Shown piece by piece: positions 18,264-27,379 of a DNA stretch of 64,000 nt. The notes under the pieces are model-generated. The model had not been told where the DNA came from. It made no database searches and saw only the letters and a program-made list of their open reading frames with translations. The stretch is from Cytophagaceae bacterium (lineage in GTDB: Bacteria > Bacteroidota > Bacteroidia > Cytophagales > Spirosomataceae), in assembly GCA_005791165.1 (NCBI GenBank), contig SXXW01000033.1, positions 1 to 64,000 of the forward strand, in the 5' to 3' direction. A program made the translations under genes and the position numbers. Each line of letters opens with the position of its first letter. The stretch's first letter is position 1.

Positions 18264-18584
18264 ATGAAAACATATACATTAGAGCAAGTACAAGACAACC
18301 TTATTGGTAAAATGGGTACACCCGAACGAGATATATTTGAATATGAACTTCAAATGGATTTAATTGGTAAAGCTATTAAGCAAACACGACAAGAAAGGCA
18401 ACTGACTCAGGAGGAACTTGGAAAACTTATAGGTGTTCAAAAAGCACAAATCTCAAGACTTGAAAACAATGCAAGTAACGTAACCATGGCTACTTTGTTG
18501 AAAGTTTTTACTGCATTAAAAGCAACAGTCAAGTTTCAGGTGGAACTACCTAACCAAAACATTAGTTTACACTCGCATATTTGA
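18264..18584 (+). CDS. higA: HigA-type XRE-family antitoxin
   Basis: A 106-residue protein with a helix-turn-helix domain of the XRE/Cro type (about residues 33-90; QTRQERQLTQEELGKLIG, QKAQISRLENNASNVTMATL). The N-terminal 30 residues probably bind the toxin. It should neutralise the HigB-type toxin encoded just upstream and repress the operon at the inverted repeat before it. It ends 20 bases from a convergent core gene. Confidence 0.9.
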   Translation: MKTYTLEQVQDNLIGKMGTPERDIFEYELQMDLIGKAIKQTRQERQLTQEELGKLIGVQKAQISRLENNASNVTMATLLKVFTALKATVKFQVELPNQNISLHSHI

Positions 18585-18604
18585 TTTTAATCTACACCGA
18601 CTAA

Positions 18605-19018
18605 CTATTTTACCCCCTTCGCAATTCCCAACAACTCCTTTGCGCCACCTTGCGGTAAACCTAAGACTTTTTTCTTAACACGACCACTCGCATCCATGAA
18701 CATGATCGTCGGATAGCCCTCTAATGGATACATATTAGCTAAAGCCGGACCCTCGCCCGCCTCCATGTCTACACCGATCGACACATAGTGCGCATTGATG
18801 TAATCCCCCAACTCTTTATTTGGGAATACCTTAGTCTTTAACACCTTGCAAGGTCCACACCATGAAGTATACGCGTCAAACATAATTAATTTCTTCTCCT
18901 TCTTCGCCTTAGCCAAAGCCTGGCGGAAACTTCCTTCAAAAAATTGAACTCCATCACCCTCCGCTGCAAATGCAGAAAGACTCGACATCACCAACAAAAA
19001 CAATAAGACCTTTTTCAT
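18605..19018 (-). CDS. Thioredoxin-like secreted protein
   Basis: A 137-residue periplasmic thioredoxin-fold protein with a signal peptide (about 1-18, SAFA) and the redox motif WCGPC (Cys54, Cys57) in FDAYTSWCGPCKVLKTKVF. A cis-Pro loop lies at EGYPTIMFMD. The early KLIMFDAY segment is typical of thioredoxin_7/DUF255-like periplasmic thioredoxins. Exact substrate unknown; it may reduce or isomerise disulfides of exported proteins. The leader region upstream holds a long tandem repeat. Confidence 0.87.
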   Translation of the reverse strand: MKKVLLFLLVMSSLSAFAAEGDGVQFFEGSFRQALAKAKKEKKLIMFDAYTSWCGPCKVLKTKVFPNKELGDYINAHYVSIGVDMEAGEGPALANMYPLEGYPTIMFMDASGRVKKKVLGLPQGGAKELLGIAKGVK

Positions 19019-19041
19019 ATTTTTATCATTAATAATATTAC

Positions 19042-19150
19042 CTATTACCTCTTACCTATTACCTCTTACCTATTACCTCTTACCTATTACCTCTTACCTA
19101 TTACCTCTTACCTAATACCTCTTACCTATTACCTAAAACCTCTTACCTAC
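19042..19150. repeat. Tandem repeat, 14-bp unit built from two heptamers
   Basis: Seven units of CTATTACCTCTTAC (five perfect, two with changes) fill 19042-19139, with a partial unit to 19150. Each unit is CTATTAC plus CTCTTAC. It lies between the dnaN stop codon and the start of the thioredoxin-like gene. A shorter relative occurs near 28509-28543. Confidence 0.95.
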
Positions 19151-19152
19151 AA

Positions 19153-20277
19153 TCAATTATACGAATTCAACATCACCGGCATCACCAACAACAAAATATC
19201 TTCACTCTCATCTTGATCCGACGGGATAATTAAGCCAGCCTTGTTAGGTTCACTCAATTTAATGTCCACAAACTTGGCCGACAAATTGCTCAATAACTCT
19301 GATATCAATTTAGCATTAAATCCAATCTCCATATCCTTGCCCGAATACTCACAAGGCAACGCCTCATTCGCCTCATTCGAGTAATCCAAATCCTCCGCCG
19401 AAAGTGTCAACAAATTAGCCGTCAACTTCAAACGAATTTGATGCGTCGTCTTGTTCGAATAAATCGAAATACGCTTCACCGAGCTTAAAAACTCCAAACG
19501 ATTAATCGTTAAAATTTCATTATTCTCCTTCGGTATCGCATTCTCATATTCCGGGAAACGCTCGTCGATAATTCGACAAATTAATTGGAAACTCTGGAAA
19601 CTAAAGAAGGCATTCGATGCTGAAAAGTCTACCGTCACCGACGTATCATCCATCGGCAAAGTAGATTTCAAAAGAGCCAACGCTTTCTTCGGTAATATCA
19701 AGCTACTCTGTGTCTCAGGACGTATATCATTTCGTCGATAACGTACCAAACGGTGACCGTCCGTAGCCACAAAATTAGTATGATCGCCCATCATTTGAAT
19801 CAATACCCCCGTCATCGCCGGACGCATGTCATCATTGGAAACAGCTAATAATGTATTAGCTATGGCTTCTCCCAATACTAATCCCGATAAATTAATCGAT
19901 TGTGTTTTAGCCACCTCTGGGATTCTCGGGAAGTCAATTGGGTTTTCCCCACTTAACTTAAAACGGCCATTTTGGGTAGATATCTCCGCACCAAAAGTAC
20001 CCGGATCCGCTGCGATCGTAACCGGTTGGTCCGGCAAACTACGCAATGTCTCCAATAATAATCGGGCCGGCAACGCAATAGAGCCATTCTCAAATCCTTC
20101 CACATCTAAGGTCGTTGTCATCACCGTCTGCAAATCAGACGCAGTTAGGGTGAGTTTATCACCGGTCAACTCGACTAATATGTTTTCCAAAATTGGAATG
20201 ATAGGATTACTAGCAACCACTCCGTTGATGGCGGAAATTTGCTTTAACAGAACATTCGATGCGACTAAGAATTTCAT
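19153..20277 (-). CDS. dnaN: DNA polymerase III subunit beta (sliding clamp)
   Basis: The 374-residue ring-forming clamp tethers the replicative polymerase to DNA. The start MKFLVASNVLLKQISAINGVV, the middle MRPAMTGVLIQM and VATDGHRLVRY, and the end LVMPVMLN (the usual clamp C-terminal PVML-type motif) are characteristic. Three clamp domains of about 120 residues each fit the length. It does not sit beside dnaA in this window. A small hairpin (AACGCAA/TTGCGTT, 20311-20330) lies in its leader region. Confidence 0.95.
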   Translation of the reverse strand: MKFLVASNVLLKQISAINGVVASNPIIPILENILVELTGDKLTLTASDLQTVMTTTLDVEGFENGSIALPARLLLETLRSLPDQPVTIAADPGTFGAEISTQNGRFKLSGENPIDFPRIPEVAKTQSINLSGLVLGEAIANTLLAVSNDDMRPAMTGVLIQMMGDHTNFVATDGHRLVRYRRNDIRPETQSSLILPKKALALLKSTLPMDDTSVTVDFSASNAFFSFQSFQLICRIIDERFPEYENAIPKENNEILTINRLEFLSSVKRISIYSNKTTHQIRLKLTANLLTLSAEDLDYSNEANEALPCEYSGKDMEIGFNAKLISELLSNLSAKFVDIKLSEPNKAGLIIPSDQDESEDILLLVMPVMLNSYN

Positions 20278-20448
20278 TATTTAATTCAGCTTTAAAATTT
20301 TATTGACCCAAACGCAACCATTTTTGCGTTCAAACATTGAAGTTAAAATATTTTAAACACTATACCAAAGGAATCAATTATTGTATTCACTTTGAAAATC
20401 CATTTTAAGGAAAAATGGATGCTTAAATTAAATTTTTGGTGTAAAAAA

Positions 20449-20484
20449 TAAAAGGGGTGAAGACATAGCTTCTTCCCCCTTTTA
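20449..20484 (-). terminator. Intrinsic terminator of the rhodopsin gene
   Basis: TAAAAGGGG (20449-20457) pairs with CCCCTTTTA (20476-20484), with a second inner GAAG/CTTC pairing. Reading on the minus strand it is followed by a T-rich tract. It lies just after the rhodopsin stop codon. Confidence 0.75.
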
Positions 20485-20505
20485 TAAAACCAAACAACTT
20501 ATTAT

Positions 20506-21228
20506 CTATTTTTCTGCTGCTGTGGCTCCTTTGGCAATTGAATAAACAACTAAACCAAAACCGATTTTGTTCACCGCATCAGCAATGTTGTAAGCTAAAT
20601 CGATGTTTCCAGCAAATCCGCTTAACAAGTTGCCTGGTAACATCATGTAACCGATTGGATAGATAGCCCAACCTACTAATGTGAACCAACGCATAACGTT
20701 ATATCCAGACTTCACAGCCTCACTTGTAGAAGCAGCTGCTAATTTAGACGCCTCACCTACGTAGATTTCATAAATGATGATTGCCCATCCTAAAGTAGAG
20801 ATGATACCCCATAACACGTTTTGTGCTGGCACTACTGCCTCTCCAATGTAACCTGCAACTAACATCACCACAGATCCAAAGATTAAACGAGATAACATCC
20901 CGCCTTTAGCACCTGCTGGCTTTAAGATCAAATAATACTCGATACACATCAAAGGAACTGTTAAAGTCCAGTCAATGTAACGGAATTGTGTTGGTGACTC
21001 ATGTGTTTCTAACCACACGCCACGCATGTAAAAATAATGTACCGCTGCGATAAAGGTAATCAATGCTGAAATCAACAAAGATGTTTTCCACTTATCGTTT
21101 ACAGTTCCGCGCTCTACGATAAAGAAGATAGAGGCAGCCAACATCGACATATACCCTGTGAAGAAGGTAAATCCAATGTAATCACCAGCAGCTAAACTGC
21201 CGTCCAATAAAATGTTTAATAGATTCAT
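20506..21228 (-). CDS. Proteorhodopsin-like light-driven proton pump
   Basis: A 240-residue seven-helix rhodopsin. In helix C, RYIDWTLTVPLMCIE places Asp86 (proton acceptor), Thr90 and Glu97 (proton donor) in the DTE pattern of proton-pumping proteorhodopsins, rather than the NDQ of sodium pumps. Met94, at the spectral-tuning site (Asp86+8), predicts green absorption. His64 (AVHYFYMR) can pair with Asp86, Asp217 is the second counter-ion and Lys221 (NIADAVNK) is the retinal Schiff-base lysine. Blh and lycopene cyclase genes lie directly upstream on the same strand. Whether it also binds an antenna carotenoid like xanthorhodopsin is undecided. Confidence 0.96.
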   Translation of the reverse strand: MNLLNILLDGSLAAGDYIGFTFFTGYMSMLAASIFFIVERGTVNDKWKTSLLISALITFIAAVHYFYMRGVWLETHESPTQFRYIDWTLTVPLMCIEYYLILKPAGAKGGMLSRLIFGSVVMLVAGYIGEAVVPAQNVLWGIISTLGWAIIIYEIYVGEASKLAAASTSEAVKSGYNVMRWFTLVGWAIYPIGYMMLPGNLLSGFAGNIDLAYNIADAVNKIGFGLVVYSIAKGATAAEK

Positions 21229-21300
21229 AATTAAATTGTTTAAAAAAAGGTTGAAAATTAGTTTGGTTTCTTAACTCAATTCGAGTTTGATTTCTTAACA

Positions 21301-21333
21301 CAAATATGTAAAAATTGTTTTTAAAATACCAAA
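21301..21333 (-). promoter_or_regulatory. Possible promoter of the rhodopsin gene
   Basis: On the minus strand TTTG (complement of 21330-21333), 21 bases, and CATATTTG (complement of 21301-21308) match the Bacteroidota consensus with one mismatch in the -7 box. It sits in the 154-base gap between blh and the rhodopsin gene, so the pump gene could be expressed alone. Confidence 0.45.
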
Positions 21334-21382
21334 AAAAATTAAAATAAATGTTGAAAAAGTATAAATATGCCGTGTTTAGGCA

Positions 21383-22240
21383 CTATTTTTTTTTCACATT
21401 TTGATGCATTAACCAAAAATGGGGCATGGTTAACAGCGAAAGAAAGATAAAAAAGTAATAAATCACGTAGCTATTTGAGTTCATTTTAAGAAAGAAATAA
21501 CCCATTAAAAAGGCTAAAATACTGAAGGGTAATAATTTAGTTAAAAGAGATTTTATCGTTAGTTGCAAATGCTCCGACATATCGCTCAAACTATAGACTG
21601 CATGGCAACAAGCAAAATAACAAACAAAGGCAGGTAGCAAGGGGAGGAAACAACTCAATATAAGTGTAATCAAGGTATTCAAATAACGATACATGCTCTT
21701 GCGCCTAAAGCCCAAAAGGATACCTAATAAAAACAGATAGGGATAGTAAATGGGCAAAGCTGCGGGTAATGCCCAAAGCCAATCTCCCAAAACTACTTTT
21801 ACCTCGTCATAATGGAAATAAATAATCCAACCCAATATGCCAAAGCCCAAAGACATTTTTTGTAAATACGCTTGGATAGCCCCATTTTCCAGTTCCTCAT
21901 TTTCAAAATCACCAAAATGAAAAATGGATATCAAAATAAAAATAACAAAGGATATTTTGGGAAAATAATACCACATGACGGCATAAAGCAGCATCACACC
22001 CAAATAACTTGCCACGAAACTGATTAGAGAAAAAGATAAACCTTGGTCTTTTTTTTGTTTTTGAATGAGTAAATAATCCCCAGCACCATGTGGAATACCC
22101 AATAAAAACATGAAAATAAAGGTAAATGCATAATCAAAATAAGGATTGCTAGGCTCCACTAAAAAGCGAAAACCACAATATCCGATCGTGACGATGGATC
22201 CCCAAAATCTCTTTAATTGGACCGGGTAAAACTTTTCCAT
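21383..22240 (-). CDS. blh: Beta-carotene 15,15'-dioxygenase, Brp/Blh family
   Basis: This 285-residue membrane enzyme cleaves beta-carotene into two retinal molecules. The conserved iron-ligand histidines are all visible: LGIPHGAGDYLL (His51), FHFGDFE (His108), CCHAVYSLSD (His213) and MPHFWLMH (His274). Multiple hydrophobic segments fit the membrane family. The start overlaps the end of crtY by 28 bases, so the two are translationally coupled. Its product serves the rhodopsin encoded downstream. Confidence 0.94.
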   Translation of the reverse strand: MEKFYPVQLKRFWGSIVTIGYCGFRFLVEPSNPYFDYAFTFIFMFLLGIPHGAGDYLLIQKQKKDQGLSFSLISFVASYLGVMLLYAVMWYYFPKISFVIFILISIFHFGDFENEELENGAIQAYLQKMSLGFGILGWIIYFHYDEVKVVLGDWLWALPAALPIYYPYLFLLGILLGFRRKSMYRYLNTLITLILSCFLPLLPAFVCYFACCHAVYSLSDMSEHLQLTIKSLLTKLLPFSILAFLMGYFFLKMNSNSYVIYYFFIFLSLLTMPHFWLMHQNVKKK

Positions 22241-23349
22241 AAATGCGTTAAAAATAAGCGAATAGGGAGTCTGCAGAATATCTGTATCTCTTGGAATAGC
22301 GTGCTTTTTTCATCCAAAAACATCAATATTTGAGGCATGGGCACCGAGTTAAATAGTCTGCGCATCACTTCAGGGAGTTGTTTCGTGTCTGTTTTAATGA
22401 TGCTTAACAATAAACGATCATAAAATCGGAAGCGCCCCGACCTTTTTCTATTTGAATTTGAAACGATATTTTTCGCGTCTTGGTGCATTCGAGTGAATGC
22501 ATAGCCCGTGGATGCCTTTACCTGCCCAGCCGCCGTGCCTATTTTAAGGATTCCACCGGATTCCAATGGAAACGCATAATCACTCATCGGGATACTTCCC
22601 ATTTCTTCCTTTTCTAATACATAAGGAATTGACCCCAATTTAGTCTTCCAATATTCCTCCCAAAGTTCCTTATAGTAGTTTAATTCATATTTCTTCTTGC
22701 TAAAGACGGTAGTCTCTACTAATGCATGGGTTTTGCTGAAGGGCAATATATAATGAAAGCAAGTGAAATGCTCATGCTTTTGCATTATACTAAAATCCAT
22801 TAATGTCGCCTTATTCTCATCAAACGCTGGAGTATCTGTGCGAATAAACTTTCCATAAAAATGCTGATAAAGCCCGCCACTATTTTGCCAATCTTCTTGG
22901 TTAAAGCGAGAGTCCGCAACTTTTTGGGCACTAAAAGATTCACCAGATGCTAATGCAATATTAAAAATTCCATCCCCTTTAACTACTTCTTTGGCCATGC
23001 CATCTACGACTATAATGCCCGGATTTTTAGGGATATATTCTGAAAAGAAATAGGAATAGAATTTCTCAGAGGAAACATACTGGTAGTGAATAGGTTCAAC
23101 ACAGGACTTAATTTCCGTTCCATCAGCGCCGACAAACGCTAAATGATTCCACTTTTTTTCAATTAAATGCGAATAGATAGGAGGATCACTTTGCCAGAAA
23201 CACCAAGATTTCTCGGATCGATCTCCTGAATCAATGACTAAGATTTTTAAGGGGTCAACGGCGGGAGCTTGGGTTAATTCATACAGCAATTGAAGGCCTG
23301 CCGCACCAGCACCTATAATCGCCATATCAAAAATCTCTTTATCCTTCAA
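22213..23349 (-). CDS. crtY: Lycopene beta-cyclase, CrtY family
   Basis: The 378-residue flavoprotein cyclises lycopene to beta-carotene. The N-terminal dinucleotide-binding motif DMAIIGAGAAGLQLL is followed by VIDSGDRSEKSWCFW, a CrtY-type W-x-FW motif. The middle carries MDFSIMQKHEHFTCFHYILPF and FPLESGGILKIGTAAGQVKASTGYAFTRM, both typical of CrtY. It is the first gene of the crtY-blh-rhodopsin series and supplies beta-carotene. Earlier carotenoid genes (crtE, crtB, crtI) are not in this window. Confidence 0.93.
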   Translation of the reverse strand: MKDKEIFDMAIIGAGAAGLQLLYELTQAPAVDPLKILVIDSGDRSEKSWCFWQSDPPIYSHLIEKKWNHLAFVGADGTEIKSCVEPIHYQYVSSEKFYSYFFSEYIPKNPGIIVVDGMAKEVVKGDGIFNIALASGESFSAQKVADSRFNQEDWQNSGGLYQHFYGKFIRTDTPAFDENKATLMDFSIMQKHEHFTCFHYILPFSKTHALVETTVFSKKKYELNYYKELWEEYWKTKLGSIPYVLEKEEMGSIPMSDYAFPLESGGILKIGTAAGQVKASTGYAFTRMHQDAKNIVSNSNRKRSGRFRFYDRLLLSIIKTDTKQLPEVMRRLFNSVPMPQILMFLDEKSTLFQEIQIFCRLPIRLFLTHLWKSFTRSN

Positions 23350-23406
23350 TATAATTTTTTAAAGTATTTTTTTTACAAAAATGCTGCGTAATAAATAAAT
23401 TTACGA

Positions 23407-25083
23407 TTAAATATTAAATTTTTGTTTTCTGTACCAAATAATACACGCACTTAGTATTATTCCAAAGCCAAGCGGAATCAATAGATTTAACCATTGCCAA
23501 TATGCCCTTTCTGATTTCACTTTCGCTTTATCCAAAGGCCTTAAGCTGACCGATTTATTTCTTGACATCATCGCCTGACCATCGTCCATCAAATAATGAA
23601 ACGAATTTAACAGGAAGTCTTTGTTGGCATACGTATGTTTCGAAAATGGATCAAATCCCAAACCCCAAGGACTCTTCGTTTCCAAATCTACCCCATTCAA
23701 GGCCACATCTCCATCGCCCACCACCACGATTCCTCCTGCTTTTCCACTAGCTGCCACAAAACTTTTTGACAAGCTGTCAAAAGGTAATATTCGATTTCGA
23801 AAGGCGGACACAAATTTACCTTCTACTAAATACGCAATAACTCGAGATCCCGCCACATAATTCTTGGGGTCAAATTCTTTCCCTGAGGCCGAAAAGGGGA
23901 GGGTCGCAGGGGCTTGTTGGACCTGTGTATATGGACTCGTTTTCAATAAGGCTGTTTTCTGCAAATAGGATGCTCCCTTCACCGTGTCTAAGCTAGACAC
24001 AAAATGTCCATACACCGCATCTAAATTCCGTGTAATCACTGAGCTTGGGTTACCTTGCAACAAGGGAAAGGCTGGCCACGGCATTAACTCGATGGATGGC
24101 TTGTTGCCAAAATTCCCCACCGCCAGCGGAATCGTGCCGCTCAATTGAGCATCTTTGACTAAATCGGAATTCACGCGGATGCCGTAGCGGAAGAGTAAAT
24201 TTTGCAAACCTAGGTCGATGGGCGTTGCCACCAATCCTTGATTTGCCACCGTATCCACCCGTATTCCATCCAATAGAAATACCGCTTTTCCCCCCTTAAC
24301 TAAAAATTGATCTATTTTATATTGATCCGCCTCACTGAATTTTCGGTCCGGCTGAATCACGCAAATCGCATCTAAGCCATCCAGTGTGGGGGAAGCAGAC
24401 AAATCCACCGGATATAAATCATAGCGTTTTTTCAAACTAGAGATTAAATCAATCTGTTTGATGGCCGGCACATGGCTATAGTCCAAAAAGAATCCGATCT
24501 TCTTTCGCTGCTGTTGGCCAATAGACGCAATCCCTTGCATGATTTCATATTCCATGCCCTCCACACTCTGATTTAACATTTCCTGCGGAGAGGATAATTT
24601 ATTCCCTTTTAAAAGCAATACACCTATTTGCGTATCTCCTTTTTCAATCAAAACTCCTGGGAAGACCAATTGCTGTACCTGTTTTCCATCCTCATTATTG
24701 ACGACATTCGTAGGTGGAATTCCTAACGAATCTAATTGGAAAATGATTTTTTGGCGCGCCGACTCATCCGGATATTCTTCATATACATCTATCTTCTCGA
24801 TCTCAATCCCCTGGCTGCTATTCATCTTAAGATCTAAGAGCAACTCATCCAAGGCCTTCTCCATCCGCTTAAATCCAGCAGGCAATTTATCACCCCCTAA
24901 AAATACTTTTATGCGAATGGGGCCATCTTGTTGTCTGATTAAATCAATACTCGAAGCTGAAAGCGTGAATTTTTTCTCTTCACTCAAATCAAAGCGCAAT
25001 CGGATATAAGGGCTCAGCCCGACGAGCAATACGCCCATCGCGATCAACAGTAAGCCAATAAAAGGTTTAATCCGGTTTTTCAT
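23407..25083 (-). CDS. gldG: GldG-like gliding-motility ABC transporter auxiliary protein
   Basis: The protein has an N-terminal membrane helix (FIGLLLIAMGVLLVGLSPY), a large GldG-type ABC_transp_aux ectodomain (for example IRIKVFLGGDKLPAGFKRM, GIPPTNVVNNEDGKQVQQL) and a C-terminal helix (LLIPLGFGIILSACIIWY). GldG works with GldF and GldA in an ABC complex first described in gliding Flavobacterium. gldF is not adjacent here. An ATG at 25107 would add eight residues, but it falls inside the hairpin that ends the upstream gene, so I choose the ATG at 25083 (MKNRIKPF). Confidence 0.86.
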   Translation of the reverse strand: MKNRIKPFIGLLLIAMGVLLVGLSPYIRLRFDLSEEKKFTLSASSIDLIRQQDGPIRIKVFLGGDKLPAGFKRMEKALDELLLDLKMNSSQGIEIEKIDVYEEYPDESARQKIIFQLDSLGIPPTNVVNNEDGKQVQQLVFPGVLIEKGDTQIGVLLLKGNKLSSPQEMLNQSVEGMEYEIMQGIASIGQQQRKKIGFFLDYSHVPAIKQIDLISSLKKRYDLYPVDLSASPTLDGLDAICVIQPDRKFSEADQYKIDQFLVKGGKAVFLLDGIRVDTVANQGLVATPIDLGLQNLLFRYGIRVNSDLVKDAQLSGTIPLAVGNFGNKPSIELMPWPAFPLLQGNPSSVITRNLDAVYGHFVSSLDTVKGASYLQKTALLKTSPYTQVQQAPATLPFSASGKEFDPKNYVAGSRVIAYLVEGKFVSAFRNRILPFDSLSKSFVAASGKAGGIVVVGDGDVALNGVDLETKSPWGLGFDPFSKHTYANKDFLLNSFHYLMDDGQAMMSRNKSVSLRPLDKAKVKSERAYWQWLNLLIPLGFGIILSACIIWYRKQKFNI

Positions 25084-25099
25084 GCTTCTTGCAAACAAG

Positions 25100-25125
25100 A
25101 AAAGCATCCTTCACAGAATGCTTTT
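25100..25125 (-). terminator. Intrinsic terminator of the PpiD-like gene
   Basis: AAAAGCAT (25100-25107) pairs with ATGCTTTT (25118-25125). On the minus strand the second arm ends in TTTT followed by CTTGTTTGC, a short U-rich tail. It overlaps the upstream candidate ATG of gldG and so helps decide that start. Confidence 0.6.
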
Positions 25126-25146
25126 TCTTTTGATAGGATTTAAATC

Positions 25147-27264
25147 TTAATAGAACTTATAGCGCTTATCTTCAATTTTAGCAGCTTCTTTGATCGCTTC
25201 ATTAATGTAAAAAGAAGCTCTCTGAGTTCCCATAGATTGAATTTGATTTTTATACGTCGAGTAATCAGCTAAGGCTGGGGCAGGTGCACCTCCTGTTTTT
25301 TCAGCCACATAAACTCCGTTTTCTCCCACAAATACCGCAGAACGTTTTCCGTTTTGTAAACCAGCGATACGGCCTAAGGCGATTGCATCTGGACCCGCTG
25401 TATTCAACATACCATTTGATAATGAAACAGCTGAAACAGTTTCAACCAATGCACCCGCTCCATATTTCTGAGCAATTTGTTCCAAAGGACCTTTGATTCC
25501 CGCTAATTTCGCTGAAATTTTCTCACCCTTCAATTGGTTAAGCACCATGGTAGAAAGTTCTGATTTGAAATCAGCTACTTTCACATTATCCTTTTCTGTC
25601 TTACCTGTAACATAAGCCACGATGTATTGATTCTCTTGCTCAAAAACCTTTTTAGATCCATCGCCTACAGCTGTTTTATCATCAAAAGCCCAACGAACGA
25701 TTTCGCGTGCATTGGCCAAATTATTGATCGCCGAAGCATTTTCAGTCAAACGTTCCGCACGCATCATGATTAAACTTTTATCACTTTTAAGCGCTACCTC
25801 AAAAGCTGCTAAGTTACCATTCGCATTGGCAAACGCATCTGCTTTCGTATAAACCCTATCCATCGTTGCCTGTGAGGAAGAAATAGTTTTGTTGATCGCC
25901 GCCAAACGGTAGGATGTATTTGTTTTGCCATCCGTTACTTTAACGATATGAAAACCAAATTCTGTTTCAACCAATCCTGGCATTAATCCCGTTCCTGAAA
26001 ATCCGAAAACGGCTTTTTCAAATCCTTTGGCCATCGAACCATTATTCTTAAAATATCCTAGATCTCCACCACTTTGAGCAGTACCATCCATTCCATTCAT
26101 TTGCGCCAATGTCTCGAAGCTTGCGCCTCCTTTGATTTGCGCTAATACTGCCTCTGCACGTGTCTTAGCTTGCGCTTTTGCCGAATCAGATTTGTTGGCC
26201 GGAGCGATCAAAATATGACTTGCACGAAGCGTGAATAAAGTATCTTTCTTGACACCGCCATATTTATAGATCGAATACGTTAATCCATTTTTGAATGGAC
26301 CGTAAATTCCACCGACTTGGAAAGTGGCCAACTGGCTCTTAACTACTTCAGGAATTTCCGCATACGAAACTAAATAAGGTGTTCTCACATCTGAATTAAG
26401 CATCGCAAAAGCAGAGTCATTCGGTGCAACCGCTAAGTCTTTCGCTAACTTCTTGATTTGAGAATAAAAATCTGCTGTATCTTGTTTCGTAGGAACCACT
26501 GGGAACGTTACGTATTGAATTGCACGTGTATTAGTTCCCTTATATTGATCTTTATGTTTCGCCAAATATTCCTCCAATTGGGAATCCGTTACCTTGATAG
26601 AAGAGTCTGGAATAGAGAAGAAAGGAACATACACAAAACGGGCATCAAATTTCGAGTTTTGTGTTTGGTATTCTTTTTGCGCCTCATTTTGAGTCACGTA
26701 ATTGGACATACGCATTAAGTTTTCGTATTTATTACGAACGCGATCTTGCGCTAATGATTGCTCAAACTTAGCCCAACCTTGTTGCTGCTCCACAGGCATT
26801 GTCTTCAAGTTTTTCAAAAACTGAATCACAAAAGTCTTGTCGAATTGCCCTGTTTGAGGATTTGTAAATTGCTGACGAACAGATGGATGGATGTTATTTC
26901 CTTGCACCATGTCAATTAATTCTTCCTCTGAAACTTTGATTCCTAAGGCGTCAAATTCTTTTTTATAAGCGATGTCTAAGATGAATTGATTCCAAACTTG
27001 GTCTCTAATCATCGTTGCCTCTTGCTCGCTCGGGCCCTTACCTGTTTGCGCGGTATAATTAGCAGTCGCCTCTTCCACTTTTTTCTGGAAGTCTTGAACT
27101 TTAATGTCTTCGCCGGCGATTACGCCAACTACTTGATTACTTGACCCAAAAAGGGATGAATTACCTTGAAAAATATCACTTCCTATAAGAAATAACACTA
27201 AACTGATCGCGATAGCCGCTGCCGCAATTCCCGATTTCTCTCTAATTTTTGTAATTAATGCCAT
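25147..27264 (-). CDS. ppiD: PpiD/SurA-like periplasmic peptidylprolyl isomerase
   Basis: This 705-residue membrane-anchored folding factor has an N-terminal helix (GIAAAAIAISLVLFLIGSDIF, about 12-32), a SurA_N-type region, and a parvulin domain around 345-450 (LRASHILIAPANKSDSAKAQ, GGDLGYFKNNGSM, FGFHIVKVT). A long C-terminal chaperone region follows. It likely helps fold exported and outer-membrane proteins. Its terminator lies between it and gldG. Confidence 0.9.
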   Translation of the reverse strand: MALITKIREKSGIAAAAIAISLVLFLIGSDIFQGNSSLFGSSNQVVGVIAGEDIKVQDFQKKVEEATANYTAQTGKGPSEQEATMIRDQVWNQFILDIAYKKEFDALGIKVSEEELIDMVQGNNIHPSVRQQFTNPQTGQFDKTFVIQFLKNLKTMPVEQQQGWAKFEQSLAQDRVRNKYENLMRMSNYVTQNEAQKEYQTQNSKFDARFVYVPFFSIPDSSIKVTDSQLEEYLAKHKDQYKGTNTRAIQYVTFPVVPTKQDTADFYSQIKKLAKDLAVAPNDSAFAMLNSDVRTPYLVSYAEIPEVVKSQLATFQVGGIYGPFKNGLTYSIYKYGGVKKDTLFTLRASHILIAPANKSDSAKAQAKTRAEAVLAQIKGGASFETLAQMNGMDGTAQSGGDLGYFKNNGSMAKGFEKAVFGFSGTGLMPGLVETEFGFHIVKVTDGKTNTSYRLAAINKTISSSQATMDRVYTKADAFANANGNLAAFEVALKSDKSLIMMRAERLTENASAINNLANAREIVRWAFDDKTAVGDGSKKVFEQENQYIVAYVTGKTEKDNVKVADFKSELSTMVLNQLKGEKISAKLAGIKGPLEQIAQKYGAGALVETVSAVSLSNGMLNTAGPDAIALGRIAGLQNGKRSAVFVGENGVYVAEKTGGAPAPALADYSTYKNQIQSMGTQRASFYINEAIKEAAKIEDKRYKFY

Positions 27265-27379
27265 TGATAATAATTATAGTTTTTAATTCTTTTTTTGTTC
27301 CATTGTGATGAACAAAAGAAACGCAAAATAATCACATTTTTAGTGAAAAAGCAAGCCCTTTTTTATTCATCTAAATCAA

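Noticed and set aside
17915-18584. New defence system next to tRNA-Val
   Set aside because: Only a standard HigBA-type toxin-antitoxin pair and an antitoxin remnant are present; no nuclease, helicase or other effector genes.
19042-19150. Tandem repeats considered as a CRISPR array
   Set aside because: Units follow each other directly with no spacers, repeat length is 14, and no cas gene is nearby.
20506-21228. Sodium-pumping or blue-absorbing rhodopsin
   Set aside because: The key triad is D-T-E, not N-D-Q, and the tuning position is Met rather than Gln.
25084-25107. Upstream ATG for gldG at 25107
   Set aside because: It falls inside the hairpin that ends the PpiD-like gene; 25083 gives a normal N-terminal membrane helix.
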